Shown here: in pieces, positions 34,829-44,744 of the stretch
Layout: each line of letters opens with the position of its first letter
How positions within the stretch are numbered: the first letter of the stretch is position 1
From: Paeniglutamicibacter sulfureus
GTDB taxonomy: Bacteria > Actinomycetota > Actinomycetes > Actinomycetales > Micrococcaceae
DNA length: 64,000 nucleotides
Direction: 5' to 3'
NCBI RefSeq assembly: GCF_039535115.1
Contig: NZ_BAAAWO010000001.1
Coordinates: 930,001 to 994,000 of the forward strand
Notes under the pieces: model-generated
The model's input: the letters and a program-made list of their open reading frames with translations, nothing else
What the model was told of the DNA's origin: nothing
Databases searched by the model: none
Made by a program: the position numbers and the translations under genes

Positions 34829-36052
34829 ATGGAAGAAACCGCCCCGTTGCCACCGCAGGAATCAATGACGCCGCACCGCACCATAGACAAGTGGATTCGC
34901 GAGAATCCAAACAAGGTCGATCTCATTTTGGGCCTTGGAATCTGGCTCGTATTCGGCCTCATTGCCGGCGTCAGTCTTGGTATTTCGGGAAACGGCTGGG
35001 CATTGGCCATCCTGGGAACCGTACAAACCCTTCCGCTGATCTGGCGCCGAAGACAACCGGGGCTCGCCGCGGGAATCATCGTCCTCGCGCATCTCATCCA
35101 AGTTGGCGTCACCTACGAATTATTGCCGTCACAGATCTCCGTGCCCATCACGATATATACATTGGCGGCGTACGGCCGACGTTGGCAATCCTTCGCCGGC
35201 CTTGCCGCGGGCTTGGTTGGGTCCCTGCTTGCCAGTGTGCGCCTAGGCGCTTGGGCCAGCGACAACTCGATCCAGGGCACGGTGCTCAATTTCATAGGAC
35301 TTTCACTCTTGGTCCTAGTGGCATGGACCTTTGGGGATTTGGCCAGGACCCGGCGACTCAGCCTACAGACACTCGAGGACCGGGCGCGGAGGCTGGAAAC
35401 TGAACGAGAACAAGAACGTGCTTTGGCTGCCGCCGACGAACGAAGCCATATCGCGCGGGAGATGCATGACATAGTGGCCCATTCACTGTCCGTGATCATC
35501 GCGCAATCCGATGGCGCCCGCTATGCGAGTGAACATGACCCGCAAATTGCCAGGGAAACGCTGGCCACAATTGCCCAAACCGGGCGAAGTTCACTCCGAG
35601 AGATGCGCCGTCTACTCGGCGTGCTCCGTAGCGATGAAGAGGCGTCCACGAGACCACTGCCAACTCTTGGCGACGTTCCGGCGCTTCTTGAAGCGACGCG
35701 AATGAGCGGCTTGGCAATCGATTTTAGGCAGAGCGGTACCGCACGACGCGATCTTCCAGCGGGAGCCGAGCTCACCGCCTACCGCGCCATGCAGGAAGCC
35801 CTGACCAATGTGCTCAAGCACGCAGGCCCAGAAGCCGCAACGACCGTGATGCTCGGCTGGGAGAACCGCGGACTGCAACTGACCGTGTCGGACGACGGTC
35901 GAGGTGCAGGCGCCATGGACCACGCCGCATCTGGCCAAGGTCTGCGGGGCATGGCCGAACGTGTTGCCCTCTACGACGGTCGAGTCGAGGCTGAGCCCAG
36001 GGTCGGCGGAGGCTTCGGCGTGTCCGTATTCATCCCCTACACAGAGGACTAG
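34829..36052 (+). CDS. Sensor histidine kinase (HisKA_3 type)
   Basis: The 407-residue membrane kinase has four to five N-terminal hydrophobic segments (about 32-170), a short coiled linker (175-200), the dimerisation and phosphoacceptor helix with His213 (EMHDIVAHSLSVI), and a HATPase domain with EALTNVLKH, SDDGRG and GLRGMAERV. The ATG at 34829 is chosen, although the frame stays open upstream across the antisense of leuB. The response regulator follows after five bases. The signal is unknown. Confidence 0.9.
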   Translation: MEETAPLPPQESMTPHRTIDKWIRENPNKVDLILGLGIWLVFGLIAGVSLGISGNGWALAILGTVQTLPLIWRRRQPGLAAGIIVLAHLIQVGVTYELLPSQISVPITIYTLAAYGRRWQSFAGLAAGLVGSLLASVRLGAWASDNSIQGTVLNFIGLSLLVLVAWTFGDLARTRRLSLQTLEDRARRLETEREQERALAAADERSHIAREMHDIVAHSLSVIIAQSDGARYASEHDPQIARETLATIAQTGRSSLREMRRLLGVLRSDEEASTRPLPTLGDVPALLEATRMSGLAIDFRQSGTARRDLPAGAELTAYRAMQEALTNVLKHAGPEAATTVMLGWENRGLQLTVSDDGRGAGAMDHAASGQGLRGMAERVALYDGRVEAEPRVGGGFGVSVFIPYTED

Positions 36053-36057
36053 AAAAC

Positions 36058-36747
36058 TTGTCAAAGGACAACCCCATCCACGTGGCACTCGTAGATGACC
36101 AACTGCTGGTTCGCAGCGGCTTCCGAATGCTTATCAATTCCCAAGCAGATCTGGAAGTGGTCGCCGAAGCGTCAAACGGCCGCGAAGCCATTGCCTCCCA
36201 GACCCTGGCGGCAGCGGATGTCATTCTCATGGACGTTCGCATGCCCGAAATGAATGGCATAGAAACGACCGAATTCCTGCTCTCCAGGGAACCGGGCGAT
36301 GCGCCCGGACCCAAAGTCATCGTCCTGACAACCTTTGATCTTGATGAGTACGCACTTGCTGCCATCCAGGCCGGTGCCAGCGGTTTCCTGCTCAAAGATG
36401 CGCCACCGGAAGAATTACTTGAATCAATCCGGACGGTCTACCGCGGGGACGCCGTCATTGCACCGTCAACAACCCGGCGGCTCCTGGACCACGTCGCACC
36501 GATGCTTCGGAGATCGACTCTTCCGGACAGTGCCCACGTAAAGGCTGTCCGGTCACTAACCCCGCGCGAACGCGAAGTCTTTGGCCTGATCGCCAACGGC
36601 CGCTCCAATCCGGAAATTGCAGCGGGGCTGTTCCTGTCTGAAGCAACCGTAAAGACCCACGTGGGGCACATCCTCGCAAAACTCAATGCTCGTGATCGCG
36701 TGCAGGCGGTTGTCATCGCCTACGAGACCGGAGTGGTCTCTCCTTAG
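36058..36747 (+). CDS. LuxR/NarL-family response regulator
   Basis: This is the DNA-binding partner of the kinase just upstream. The 229 residues have a receiver domain with acidic pair D13/D14, phosphoacceptor D59 (LMDVRMP), and Lys113 (LLKD). The C-terminal LuxR helix-turn-helix runs from LTPREREVFGLIANG to HVGHILAKL. It starts with TTG, preceded by AGAGGA with good spacing. Targets are unknown; no adjacent transporter gene gives a hint. Confidence 0.92.
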   Translation: MSKDNPIHVALVDDQLLVRSGFRMLINSQADLEVVAEASNGREAIASQTLAAADVILMDVRMPEMNGIETTEFLLSREPGDAPGPKVIVLTTFDLDEYALAAIQAGASGFLLKDAPPEELLESIRTVYRGDAVIAPSTTRRLLDHVAPMLRRSTLPDSAHVKAVRSLTPREREVFGLIANGRSNPEIAAGLFLSEATVKTHVGHILAKLNARDRVQAVVIAYETGVVSP

Positions 36748-36772
36748 TCCCTGTAGATGATCCACAACGAAG

Positions 36773-36809
36773 AAGCCTACTCTCCAACGCGAAGTTGGGG
36801 AGTAGGCTT
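36773..36809. terminator. Bidirectional terminator between response regulator and wecB
   Basis: AAGCCTACTC-CCAAC and GTTGG-GAGTAGGCTT form a long stem with a short GCGA-type loop between two convergent genes, with T residues following on the plus strand. It should serve both. Confidence 0.75.
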
Positions 36810-36827
36810 TCAATTCCATTCGATCAG

Positions 36828-38012
36828 CTAGATGCTGGCTGCATTCACCAGGCTGGCTTCGGAGGGCAAGTTGGAATCAAAGTCTTCCATGCGGGTGCCG
36901 ACACCAAGAAGTTCGGCAATGGCGGCCACCGTGCGGATTGCCGCCTTTCCGTCACCATACGGGTTTGTCGCCAAGGCCATCTGCTTGTACGCAGCGGCGT
37001 CATTGAGCAAGAGCTCCACGGATTCAAAGATCTTCTCTTCGTCCGTGCCGATGAGCCTTACCGTGCCCGCGACCACGGCTTCGGGACGCTCGGTATTCTC
37101 GCGCATCACGAGTACCGGCTTGGCGAGGCTCGGCGCCTCTTCCTGTACTCCGCCGGAGTCGGTCAACACGATGTTCGCCGCCGCGATGAGCCGCGTGAAC
37201 TCGCCGTAGGCCAGCGGCTCGGTCAGGGTGATGTTCGTGCGTCCCTCGATTTCCGGCAGCAGAGCTTCACGCACTGCCGGGTTGCGGTGCAGTGGGAGGA
37301 TGAACTCGACCTCGGGCTCGGCGGCCGAGAGGCGGGCGAGGGCGCGGCCAATCCCGCGCATGGGCTCACCCTGGTTTTCACGGCGGTGCGTCGTGACCAG
37401 GACGATCTTGCGGCCGGAGGCCACCAGTGCTTCCAGAATGGGATCGCTGAAGGGGATGTTCTTCTCCACGACCTTGAACAGCGCATCGATCACGGTGTTG
37501 CCGGTCACTGTGATGGTCAGTGGATCAATGGTTTCGTTGATCAGGTTCAGCTGGCTCAGCGTGGTCGGAGCAAGGTGCAAGCTAGCGATCTGTGACGTGA
37601 TCTTGCGGTTCGCTTCCTCCGGGAACGGCGAGAAGATGTCGTAGCTTCGCAGTCCCGCCTCGGCGTGGACCACCGGGATGCCCCGGTAGAACGCGGCAAT
37701 GGCGCCGGCGGTCGACGTGGTGGTGTCCCCCTGGACGACCACGGCGTCCGGCTTTTCCTTCTCAAAGATGGCATCCAGACCGTTGATGGTCTTTGTCAGC
37801 AAGGAGTTCAGGGTCTGCCGGGGCTGAATGACATCTAGGTCGTATTCCGGGGTGATGTCAAAGAGCTCGTTGACTTGGTCGAGCATCTCTCGGTGCTGAC
37901 CGGTTACGGTCACCACACAGTCGAAGAGCTCCGATTCCTGCAAGGCCTTCACAATCGGAGCCACCTTGATGGCTTCCGGGCGTGTGCCGTAAATCGGCAT
38001 AATTTTCTTCAC
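36828..38012 (-). CDS. wecB: UDP-N-acetylglucosamine 2-epimerase (non-hydrolysing)
   Basis: It converts UDP-GlcNAc to UDP-ManNAc. The 394 residues show YGTRPEAIKVAPI, TGQHREML, VQGDTTTS, HAEAGLRS and TDSGGVQEEAP, all WecB/MnaA signatures. It is paired with wecC just upstream, giving UDP-ManNAcA. It is the promoter-distal gene of the minus-strand polysaccharide run. Confidence 0.95.
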   Translation of the reverse strand: MKKIMPIYGTRPEAIKVAPIVKALQESELFDCVVTVTGQHREMLDQVNELFDITPEYDLDVIQPRQTLNSLLTKTINGLDAIFEKEKPDAVVVQGDTTTSTAGAIAAFYRGIPVVHAEAGLRSYDIFSPFPEEANRKITSQIASLHLAPTTLSQLNLINETIDPLTITVTGNTVIDALFKVVEKNIPFSDPILEALVASGRKIVLVTTHRRENQGEPMRGIGRALARLSAAEPEVEFILPLHRNPAVREALLPEIEGRTNITLTEPLAYGEFTRLIAAANIVLTDSGGVQEEAPSLAKPVLVMRENTERPEAVVAGTVRLIGTDEEKIFESVELLLNDAAAYKQMALATNPYGDGKAAIRTVAAIAELLGVGTRMEDFDSNLPSEASLVNAASI

Positions 38013-38062
38013 GATTACCTATCCGTTCGGGCGAGCGATGTTGGGGTTACATTGACTCGGGC

Positions 38063-39295
38063 TTAGCGCCAGAGGCCGCGCGTATCGATAACGTCCTTGC
38101 CCGCAAGCGCGGTAGCGGGAACTGCCTTGAACTGATCGTGGTCAACCAGGACCACAATCGTGGATGCCTCGGCCAGGCCGGCGTCCGTGTTGACAAGCTT
38201 AACATTGTTGATCCCGGCCAGTGTGGCTGGAAGGGATTCAATGTGTGGCTCGACCAGCAGGAACTCGACGCCCGGCGCCTTTTCGGCCAGCGAGCGGGCA
38301 ATGGCGATCGACGGGGATTCGCGAAGATCATCGATGTTTGCCTTGAAGGCAAGACCCAAAACGGCCACCTTGCCGTTGAATCCGGGGGTTTCGGTAGACT
38401 TGATGACCTTGTCCACGACCCAGGACGGCTTCGCGTCATTGGTTTCTCGGGCCTGGCGGATGAGCTTGGACTCTTCCGGTGCCGCGGCGACGATGAACCA
38501 CGGGTCAACGGCAATGCAGTGTCCGCCAACGCCCGGGCCCGGCTGCAGGATGTTCACGCGCGGGTGGTGGTTCGCCAGCTCGATGAGCTCCCACACGTCG
38601 ATCCCGACCTTGTCGGAAATCACCGACAGTTCATTGGCAAAGGCAATGTTGACGTCGCGGTAGGAGTTTTCGACCAGCTTTGCCATTTCGGCCGTGGTTG
38701 CGTCGGTGACAAGGATTTCAGCCTCGCAGAAAACGCTGTAGAGATCCTTGGCCATTTGCGCGGCCTCGGGGGTGATGCCGCCGACGATGCGGTCGTTGGT
38801 GACCAGTTCCTCCATGACGCGTCCCGGAAGCACGCGCTCCGGGCAGTGGGCGACGTGCAGGGTCGAGGAGTCCAGGTCCGGACGGGCAGCAAGAATGCGG
38901 TCGGCCATGTGCTGGGTTGCACCTGGAGGGGACGTCGATTCAAGGATGACCAACTCGTTGCCGCGCAGCTGCGGAGCGATCTTGTCGGCAGCAGCTTCGA
39001 TGTAGGACAGGTTGGCGCTGCGGTCGGCATTGAATGGCGTCGGCACGGCAACGATGAAGGCGTCGGCGGACGGAGTGTCAAAGCTTGCGCTGAGGGTGCC
39101 ATTGGCGACCGCGGCCGCCACGAAGTCACCCAGGGCCGGCTCAACGAATGGAACCTCTCCGCGGTTGACGGCGTCAACAGTCCGCGGGGTGACGTCGACG
39201 CCTTTGACGATGATGCCCTTGGAGGCAAGGATTGCTGCCGTCGGCAGTCCGATGTAGCCCAGTCCGACTACGGCTACTTCTTTGATACTCGTCAC
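38063..39295 (-). CDS. wecC: UDP-N-acetyl-D-mannosamine dehydrogenase
   Basis: It oxidises UDP-ManNAc to UDP-ManNAcA in two NAD-dependent steps. The 410 residues start with VVGLGYIGLPTAA, and the catalytic cysteine is in GPGVGGHCIAVDPWF, with LGLAFKANIDDLRESP in the C-terminal domain. The GTG start at 39295 follows AAGGGGAAA at good spacing; a longer in-frame start exists at 39340. With GalU-derived UDP-glucose this could feed a glucose/ManNAcA polymer of the kind known as teichuronic acid in Micrococcus; that is inference. Confidence 0.94.
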   Translation of the reverse strand: MTSIKEVAVVGLGYIGLPTAAILASKGIIVKGVDVTPRTVDAVNRGEVPFVEPALGDFVAAAVANGTLSASFDTPSADAFIVAVPTPFNADRSANLSYIEAAADKIAPQLRGNELVILESTSPPGATQHMADRILAARPDLDSSTLHVAHCPERVLPGRVMEELVTNDRIVGGITPEAAQMAKDLYSVFCEAEILVTDATTAEMAKLVENSYRDVNIAFANELSVISDKVGIDVWELIELANHHPRVNILQPGPGVGGHCIAVDPWFIVAAAPEESKLIRQARETNDAKPSWVVDKVIKSTETPGFNGKVAVLGLAFKANIDDLRESPSIAIARSLAEKAPGVEFLLVEPHIESLPATLAGINNVKLVNTDAGLAEASTIVVLVDHDQFKAVPATALAGKDVIDTRGLWR

Positions 39296-39408
39296 TATGA
39301 CGTTTCCCCTTGGTTCTAGTGGGCGCGCCCAAGCGTGCAAACAGCCGAGGCACTGAAGTTCAGGAGGCTACGATTCGTAACCTCGACCAGAATACTGCAT
39401 TCGTCCAT

Positions 39409-41199
39409 TCACTGCAGTTTGTGGGAGATCAGTTTGTATGTCTCAGACAACTTTTGCGCGTTGGCACTCCACGTGCGTTCGGCAAGCATTTGCTTCCTTC
39501 CAGCAGCACCCATCGAAGCTCTCTTCGAGGAATGCTCGAGCAAAGATCTGATTGCCACGGCGAGTTGGTGAGGGTCGTCCGGTTTCACGAGTAGGCCAGT
39601 TTCCCCATGCACGATCAGCTCGCGCAAGGCAGGCAAGTCCGCCGCGATGACGGGGACTTCGCAGGCCAACGCCTCGACGGGCTTCAGTGGCGTTACTGCC
39701 CGCGTTACCGAAAGATTCCTGCGCGGAACCACGAAAATATCCAACACGCAATGATAGGTTCGGGCTTCGTCGCGCGGGACCCGACCCGGGAAGAGGCAAT
39801 ACTCGTAAATACCGAGCGATTTGCTCAGATCCTTGAGATTGTTAGCTTCAACACCACTGCCCACTATTAAGACGCGTAGCTTGGGATTGTCTGGGATGAG
39901 TTCTGCAGCGGCCCGGATCAAAAGGTCCAGTCCTTCGTAAGCAACCAAACTGCTCACGGTCCCCACATACTGGAGATCCGGCGACAAGCCGAGCCGCCCA
40001 CGGGCTTCTTCCCGACCAATGGGGTCTTCCAAGTACGCATCCCCCACCGCGTTCGGAGCGATCGTGATTTTGTTGCTTGGTATGCCCTGCGCGACCAGCT
40101 CCGCCCGCATGGCTTCGCCCAGGGTCACTACATGCGTTGCGCGGGAAGCAACGAAGGCTTCCCGCTCCCTGAATAGCTTGTACCGCTGGGACGACTTCGC
40201 GCTCTCGGGTCGCGTGGAAGCCCAAGTGTCCGCCAACTGCCCCCGAACTTCGTAGACCCACGGCAAACCGAATGATTCGGCCACACTCAGCACGGCAAGC
40301 GCGTTCGAAAAGTCAGTCGTGGTGTGCAGAACGCCAGGTTGCAATCGACCTACAGCAGCGGCGAGCGCATCAGCCTGCTGCTGGATCTTTGACCTCATAT
40401 CAGAGCGGAAGCGGGCCGGAAGGATGCGCCGATAGGTGATGCCATCGACCACGTCTGCGTCCTGCGCCCGGAGCTTTCCCACGGTCAGTGGGTAACCCGC
40501 CCTGGTCAGCACTTCCGTTCTCCAGCCCTCATCCGCAAGTGACATCATGATCGAATGTGAACGCTGGGCGTAGCCACTCCCCGTGTGAGGAAGCGAGTTT
40601 GTCAGGAAGTGAAGAGCTGTTCCCTGTGCAAGACGGGCGTCCGGTGCGAAGATCTGCTTCGGGACCGCTGGCAAGGCACCCAAAAATACGCCCAGTTCAC
40701 TTTGGTAATGACGTAGTTGCTTGTTCGATGGAGGCACTACCGACGACAGAATGTCAATGGCTTCCTGCATATCTCCCAAGTACCAGGCATGCCGTGCCTG
40801 TGTTCTACACAGCGCGGTACTCGTAGAGGTTCGATTCTTCAACAAGTGTTCAGCACTCGTTGGGTCTTGAACGGCAATTGCCATGTCACCCAAGCGGGCT
40901 AGGCTGACATCTGGAATCAAAGAAGGATCTAATTGTCTCAGATATTCACCAAGCCCGGAGGTGTTTCCCGAGAGCAATAGTCCGACTGCCCTGAGCTGAA
41001 TTGCCCTTTCGGGGAGCGCCCTGACGAACCCCGCAGTCATCCGTGTCAAGAGCCCTGAATCCAAACGACGTGCTGCTTGTAAGAAGAAGTAGATGGGATC
41101 ATCACGCACGTTATCGAGGACGATTTTTGCGATGTTTGATAAGTTGCGCATCAATCGAGAACTCGAGTTCCGGAAATTAGTAGTATCCCTATCGGCCAC
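39409..41199 (-). CDS. Family 4 glycosyltransferase with N-terminal helical domain
   Basis: The 596 residues fall into two parts. Residues 1-180 are alpha-helical and TPR-like, with no transmembrane segment; the rest is a GT4 (GT-B fold) enzyme with HTGSGYAQRSHSI, VYEVRGQLADTW, IAPNAV, GTVSSLVAYEGLDLL and the nucleotide-sugar site TPLKPVEALACEVPVIAAD. The C-terminal part is visibly homologous to residues 268-660 of the 1500-residue protein at 44745-49247. Sugar and acceptor are unknown; ManNAcA or glucose transfer is possible from context. Confidence 0.85.
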   Translation of the reverse strand: MADRDTTNFRNSSSRLMRNLSNIAKIVLDNVRDDPIYFFLQAARRLDSGLLTRMTAGFVRALPERAIQLRAVGLLLSGNTSGLGEYLRQLDPSLIPDVSLARLGDMAIAVQDPTSAEHLLKNRTSTSTALCRTQARHAWYLGDMQEAIDILSSVVPPSNKQLRHYQSELGVFLGALPAVPKQIFAPDARLAQGTALHFLTNSLPHTGSGYAQRSHSIMMSLADEGWRTEVLTRAGYPLTVGKLRAQDADVVDGITYRRILPARFRSDMRSKIQQQADALAAAVGRLQPGVLHTTTDFSNALAVLSVAESFGLPWVYEVRGQLADTWASTRPESAKSSQRYKLFREREAFVASRATHVVTLGEAMRAELVAQGIPSNKITIAPNAVGDAYLEDPIGREEARGRLGLSPDLQYVGTVSSLVAYEGLDLLIRAAAELIPDNPKLRVLIVGSGVEANNLKDLSKSLGIYEYCLFPGRVPRDEARTYHCVLDIFVVPRRNLSVTRAVTPLKPVEALACEVPVIAADLPALRELIVHGETGLLVKPDDPHQLAVAIRSLLEHSSKRASMGAAGRKQMLAERTWSANAQKLSETYKLISHKLQ

Positions 41200-41212
41200 G
41201 TTATATCCCTCG

Positions 41213-42406
41213 TTAAATGATGTTGCGAATCAAGGCTACGTATTTTTCGCCCAGCTTTTCCAGGGATGCTTTCTCAAATACCCAGTCCCGGCCTGTTTCG
41301 CCAACTTGAAGATTTTGCCTGTCCATGGAGAGTCTCCGCCACAGATCCGCAATGTGCTCTGGATCGTGATCCACGATGTCTCCCGAAGCAGCGTCGGTGA
41401 TAATTTGCGCCGCCTCGCCTGTGACGATTCCGGTGATATGTTGGCCCAACGCAAGCAATTCGTAAATTTTCGATGGCACAGTGTGATTGAAGCTCGCCCA
41501 ATCACTGCGCAAACTCACCACGCAGGTATCCGCCCATAAATAGTGATCCCTGACTGCATCGCCTCGTACAGGAACCTGAAATTCGATTTTTGCATCGACT
41601 GATTCCGCATAGCGCCGCAGACGTTCTTCGGCCGTACCAGTGCCAACGATCCGCACTTGAACGCTTTCCGAAACCCTGGTGGAAGCCAGAATCACTGATT
41701 CCAGACCTTGGCTCTCCCCCAGGTTGCCCAGATACAACACATGCAACTTCGTGTCCGTACGCTGGGGTGGAGCATCGAGTGGTTCAAAGCTTCTGGTGCT
41801 GATCCCGTTATGGATCGTCTTTACGGTGCTCACACCGTCGCTGGTCAAGATCTCGGCAAAACCATCGGTCACTGTTACGACAATTGCCGCTCGTCGTTGG
41901 ATTTCTCGTACGGCCCAATGCGCAAACTTTGTCAACCATTTCCAGCGCAAAACTCTGGAGTCGGTGATCAGGTCTGGCCACGCGTCACGCATTTCGACGA
42001 TTAGCGGTCGCCTAAAAATTGATGCAACGAAAAATCCGATAAACATCGTCGGCAAGGCTGGGACGGTTGCGATCACCACATCTGGACGCCCTTGCAGCAG
42101 TGCGGTGGGAAGCATTAGGGCCCCGTCGAGCAGATTCTTCAGGATCTTTCCAGTGATACGGCTTGGCTTTTTCATGGATACGAAGCTGAGGATGTTTTCC
42201 CCATGAACGCCACGTGCTAAAAAGCAATTTCGCTGTTTTTTCTGGCCCTCAAATACACTACCGACAACCCTAGGTGTCACAACGTTTACGTGCCAACCCG
42301 CATTCCGCATAACGTACACGAACGAGTCCCACCGTCGCTGCGGTGGAGAATTCTCTGGTGAATAAGAATGCGTCAGCAGAAGAACGCGCGCTTCCCCCAC
42401 GGGCAT
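41213..42406 (-). CDS. Family 4 glycosyltransferase (WbuB-like)
   Basis: This is a 397-residue GT4 enzyme. It has LLLTHSYSPENSPPQRRW at the N terminus, VEMRDAWPDL, YLGNLGESQGLESV (donor-binding start of the second Rossmann domain) and VPSKIYELLALGQHI. This pattern is that of WbuB/FnlA-pathway sugar transferases that act on N-acetylated amino sugars. It lies 13 bases upstream of the other GT4 gene, so they should be coexpressed. Exact donor is not known. Confidence 0.85.
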   Translation of the reverse strand: MPVGEARVLLLTHSYSPENSPPQRRWDSFVYVMRNAGWHVNVVTPRVVGSVFEGQKKQRNCFLARGVHGENILSFVSMKKPSRITGKILKNLLDGALMLPTALLQGRPDVVIATVPALPTMFIGFFVASIFRRPLIVEMRDAWPDLITDSRVLRWKWLTKFAHWAVREIQRRAAIVVTVTDGFAEILTSDGVSTVKTIHNGISTRSFEPLDAPPQRTDTKLHVLYLGNLGESQGLESVILASTRVSESVQVRIVGTGTAEERLRRYAESVDAKIEFQVPVRGDAVRDHYLWADTCVVSLRSDWASFNHTVPSKIYELLALGQHITGIVTGEAAQIITDAASGDIVDHDPEHIADLWRRLSMDRQNLQVGETGRDWVFEKASLEKLGEKYVALIRNII

Positions 42407-42713
42407 ATTCCACCTGTCTCCGGGAGCCTCAACTCCATCTTTTGATTAAACGATTCTACGACATGCATAGCGGTCCATAAGCAAGCCCTATTTTGTCAGC
42501 TGCCCAACGTCTAGGACGCTGGCCTGGCTAAGGGGACGGATAGCCCGCTTAAGCTTGAATGGAGCGGCACGGATCTTGGATCTTTTCCAGTGTTAGGAAT
42601 CGGCGTTCGTCATTCCAGCAACGAAGAGCCGGAATGACAAACGCGTAAGCAGCACCGTACGTATAGTTTTACGCCTCGTTGACGGCATCCACTGCAACGG
42701 TCAGCCGGAGTTG
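42407..42713. other. 307-base gap with a long inverted repeat
   Basis: No gene is visible between the GT4 gene and the CgeB-GT2 gene. The gap contains the inverted repeat at 42603-42644 and presumably the promoter for the genes downstream on the minus strand. Confidence 0.5.
42603..42644 (-). repeat. 14-bp inverted repeat, possible terminator
   Basis: The arms GCGTTCGTCATTCC and GGAATGACAAACGC pair at 13 of 14 positions around a 14-base loop, 70-111 bases past the stop of the CgeB-GT2 gene. There is no T run. It could end transcription or be a relic of a small mobile element. Confidence 0.5.
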
Positions 42714-44639
42714 TTAGAAGAAGATGTGTCTATCGTTTCGGCCAAACCATTGGACATCTCCCGTCGATGTCAGCTCTGCGTCGCTAACATCCCACGTATG
42801 CGCTTTGCCGTCGTTTCCTCGCATCTGGACAAAATTGAACCGGTCAGCCGAATAGATCGTTCCGCCACTATTTACAACGTCACGTAGGAAATTCGTGTCT
42901 TCTCCCCTGCTCCTCGCTTGGAAGGGATTCTCCCTGAAGACAGCGGCGTGTCCCAGCATTGTCGGACCCATCACCAGATCCGTGAACCTGTGTTCTCGTT
43001 CGCCAAACCGCAAGAGGGTGGCTTCCGAATCAGCCAGGTACATATAGTGCGCCTGCTTGCCCACCACCGAAGCACCGCTGTAACGTATGGCCGCAACCTG
43101 GTCGTTCAAGTAATGCTCACCGTATAGGTCGTCATCATCCATCTTGGTTATGAAGTCGCCCTCACAACGTGACACCGCCGTGTTTAGGCACTCGCCCAGA
43201 GTGCGCTCCCTACTCAACTCGAGGACCTCAAGATCACGGACGCCGGCGGCCTTGGCCTTATTGGCAAGGACGCCCGGGTCAACCGCAAATCCGTGAGTCA
43301 CCAGCACCAACTGAACCTCAACGTTCCGTTGGGATCCAATGGTTTGTAAAATATGTTCCAGCTGTTGTGGACGAATAGTCGACACAATGGTGCTGACGCG
43401 AGGAACGTTCACCATTGATAGTGGCCCGGACGTGGCATCTACGAGCCCTACGAAGTCCGTGACCTTCTTGGCCCGATGGGCATAAGTATGCTCGCTCCAG
43501 ATACGCCGCTGCCCCAGATGAACCATCCGGTCGCGAAGCTCCGGACTTCGCACAATGCTCCGAATAGCATGTGCCGCATCTTCTCGCGAATGCGCCTCGA
43601 TGACTTCCGAAGGCTCGAAGAAGTTCCGAATGGCCGCGCTCGGAGCAGAAACCACTGCAGATCCCGCAGCAGTTATCTCGAATATCCGTCGCGCACACAT
43701 GCTTGGCGAATCGACCACAGAATTTACGTTAAGAAACACGCTGTAGTACTTGTATGCGGTTAACATCTGATCGTACGGAAGCGTCCCGACGACATGCGTT
43801 TCAAACGGCGCAGGAAACTGATACTTTTCCTCGCCTCCATGTTGACGGGAGAAGATATCCAGCCCAAAGCTGAGTTTGGGAGCGACGTCAATAGCCCCGC
43901 CCAACACAATTTCCATTTGTTCACGACGTTCCGGGAACTTGTGCGCGAAATACATGCCGGCGAACGCAACGTCGCGTCGAGATTGCGCAACCGGCCTGAC
44001 GGGATTGTGGAATTCGGGTTGGGCAGCAAAACTCAGGGAGGCCACTCGGTCATGTCCGAGGACTTCCACATAGCGGGGAATCATTCGCTCATCAGAGGTG
44101 AATATAAAGTCGAACAGCTTCGCTGCGTCAATGAAGTCATCGAAATGGGGCGGATCCTCCTTGTTCCAGAAAACCGCAGGTATACCCTTGGCTCGGAAAG
44201 TGCTAACCATTTCAACGAACGCAGGACGCGGTGCAGTGGGACCAGTCAAGTGGTACTGCCAGGTTTTGGAATTCCCAGCCCACGCCGACTCTACGAACAG
44301 CAGGTCATAGCTATTTGAGTCGAGCTCATGCTGCCAGGTGCCTGGCTTTATGAAGGTGCAATCCCATTCGGGCCCCCACGCGCGTGCGCTGAAATCATCA
44401 AGGATTACTGCAACTTTCAACGGCGTACTCTTGGAGCGATCGACTACCATCGAAACCGCAGGAAAGGCAATCTTTAGCCGCTTCTCTACCTCCGAGTTTC
44501 CCCCGCCCCCGGAGACAACCGTTCGCTGGGAATAGGAATGGCGCCGGTACCAATCCCTAACTTGACCGGCACCACCGTGCCGTAGGTGCCAGATGGCCTT
44601 GCGAAGATCAGAAACATCCAATTTCACTAATTTCCCCAT
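42714..44639 (-). CDS. CgeB-like and GT2 bifunctional glycosyltransferase
   Basis: The 641 residues hold two catalytic-type modules. Residues 70-395 are CgeB-like (GT-B, spore-maturation family) with VESAWAGN (116-123), FWNKEDP (157-163), NVNSVVDSPSMCARRIFE and a C-terminal AAGSAVVSAP block. Residues 410-640 are GT2 with STIVSTIRP and the metal-binding DDDD (501-504, KMDDDDLYGEHY). Modules of the same kind sit in the 1500-residue protein upstream. The ATG beginning MGKLV lacks a clear ribosome binding site; another start lies six codons upstream in an AT-rich stretch. It may add two sugars in sequence. Confidence 0.82.
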   Translation of the reverse strand: MGKLVKLDVSDLRKAIWHLRHGGAGQVRDWYRRHSYSQRTVVSGGGGNSEVEKRLKIAFPAVSMVVDRSKSTPLKVAVILDDFSARAWGPEWDCTFIKPGTWQHELDSNSYDLLFVESAWAGNSKTWQYHLTGPTAPRPAFVEMVSTFRAKGIPAVFWNKEDPPHFDDFIDAAKLFDFIFTSDERMIPRYVEVLGHDRVASLSFAAQPEFHNPVRPVAQSRRDVAFAGMYFAHKFPERREQMEIVLGGAIDVAPKLSFGLDIFSRQHGGEEKYQFPAPFETHVVGTLPYDQMLTAYKYYSVFLNVNSVVDSPSMCARRIFEITAAGSAVVSAPSAAIRNFFEPSEVIEAHSREDAAHAIRSIVRSPELRDRMVHLGQRRIWSEHTYAHRAKKVTDFVGLVDATSGPLSMVNVPRVSTIVSTIRPQQLEHILQTIGSQRNVEVQLVLVTHGFAVDPGVLANKAKAAGVRDLEVLELSRERTLGECLNTAVSRCEGDFITKMDDDDLYGEHYLNDQVAAIRYSGASVVGKQAHYMYLADSEATLLRFGEREHRFTDLVMGPTMLGHAAVFRENPFQARSRGEDTNFLRDVVNSGGTIYSADRFNFVQMRGNDGKAHTWDVSDAELTSTGDVQWFGRNDRHIFF

Positions 44640-44675
44640 CGTTTTTTTAATATACAAACTTTTTTAACATAAACA

Positions 44676-44719
44676 ATGGGAGAGTGTGATCGAAAACTTT
44701 TTCAATAACACTCTCCCAT
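44676..44719 (-). terminator. Terminator of the 1500-residue glycosyltransferase gene
   Basis: A perfect 12-bp stem ATGGGAGAGTGT / ACACTCTCCCAT with an inner TTGAAAA/TTTTCGA pairing begins 26 bases past the stop. AT-rich sequence with A and T runs follows on the minus strand. It separates this gene from the CgeB-GT2 gene, which probably has its own promoter. Confidence 0.75.
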
Positions 44720-44744
44720 CTAAAAAATTCTTCAGATTATTCTA

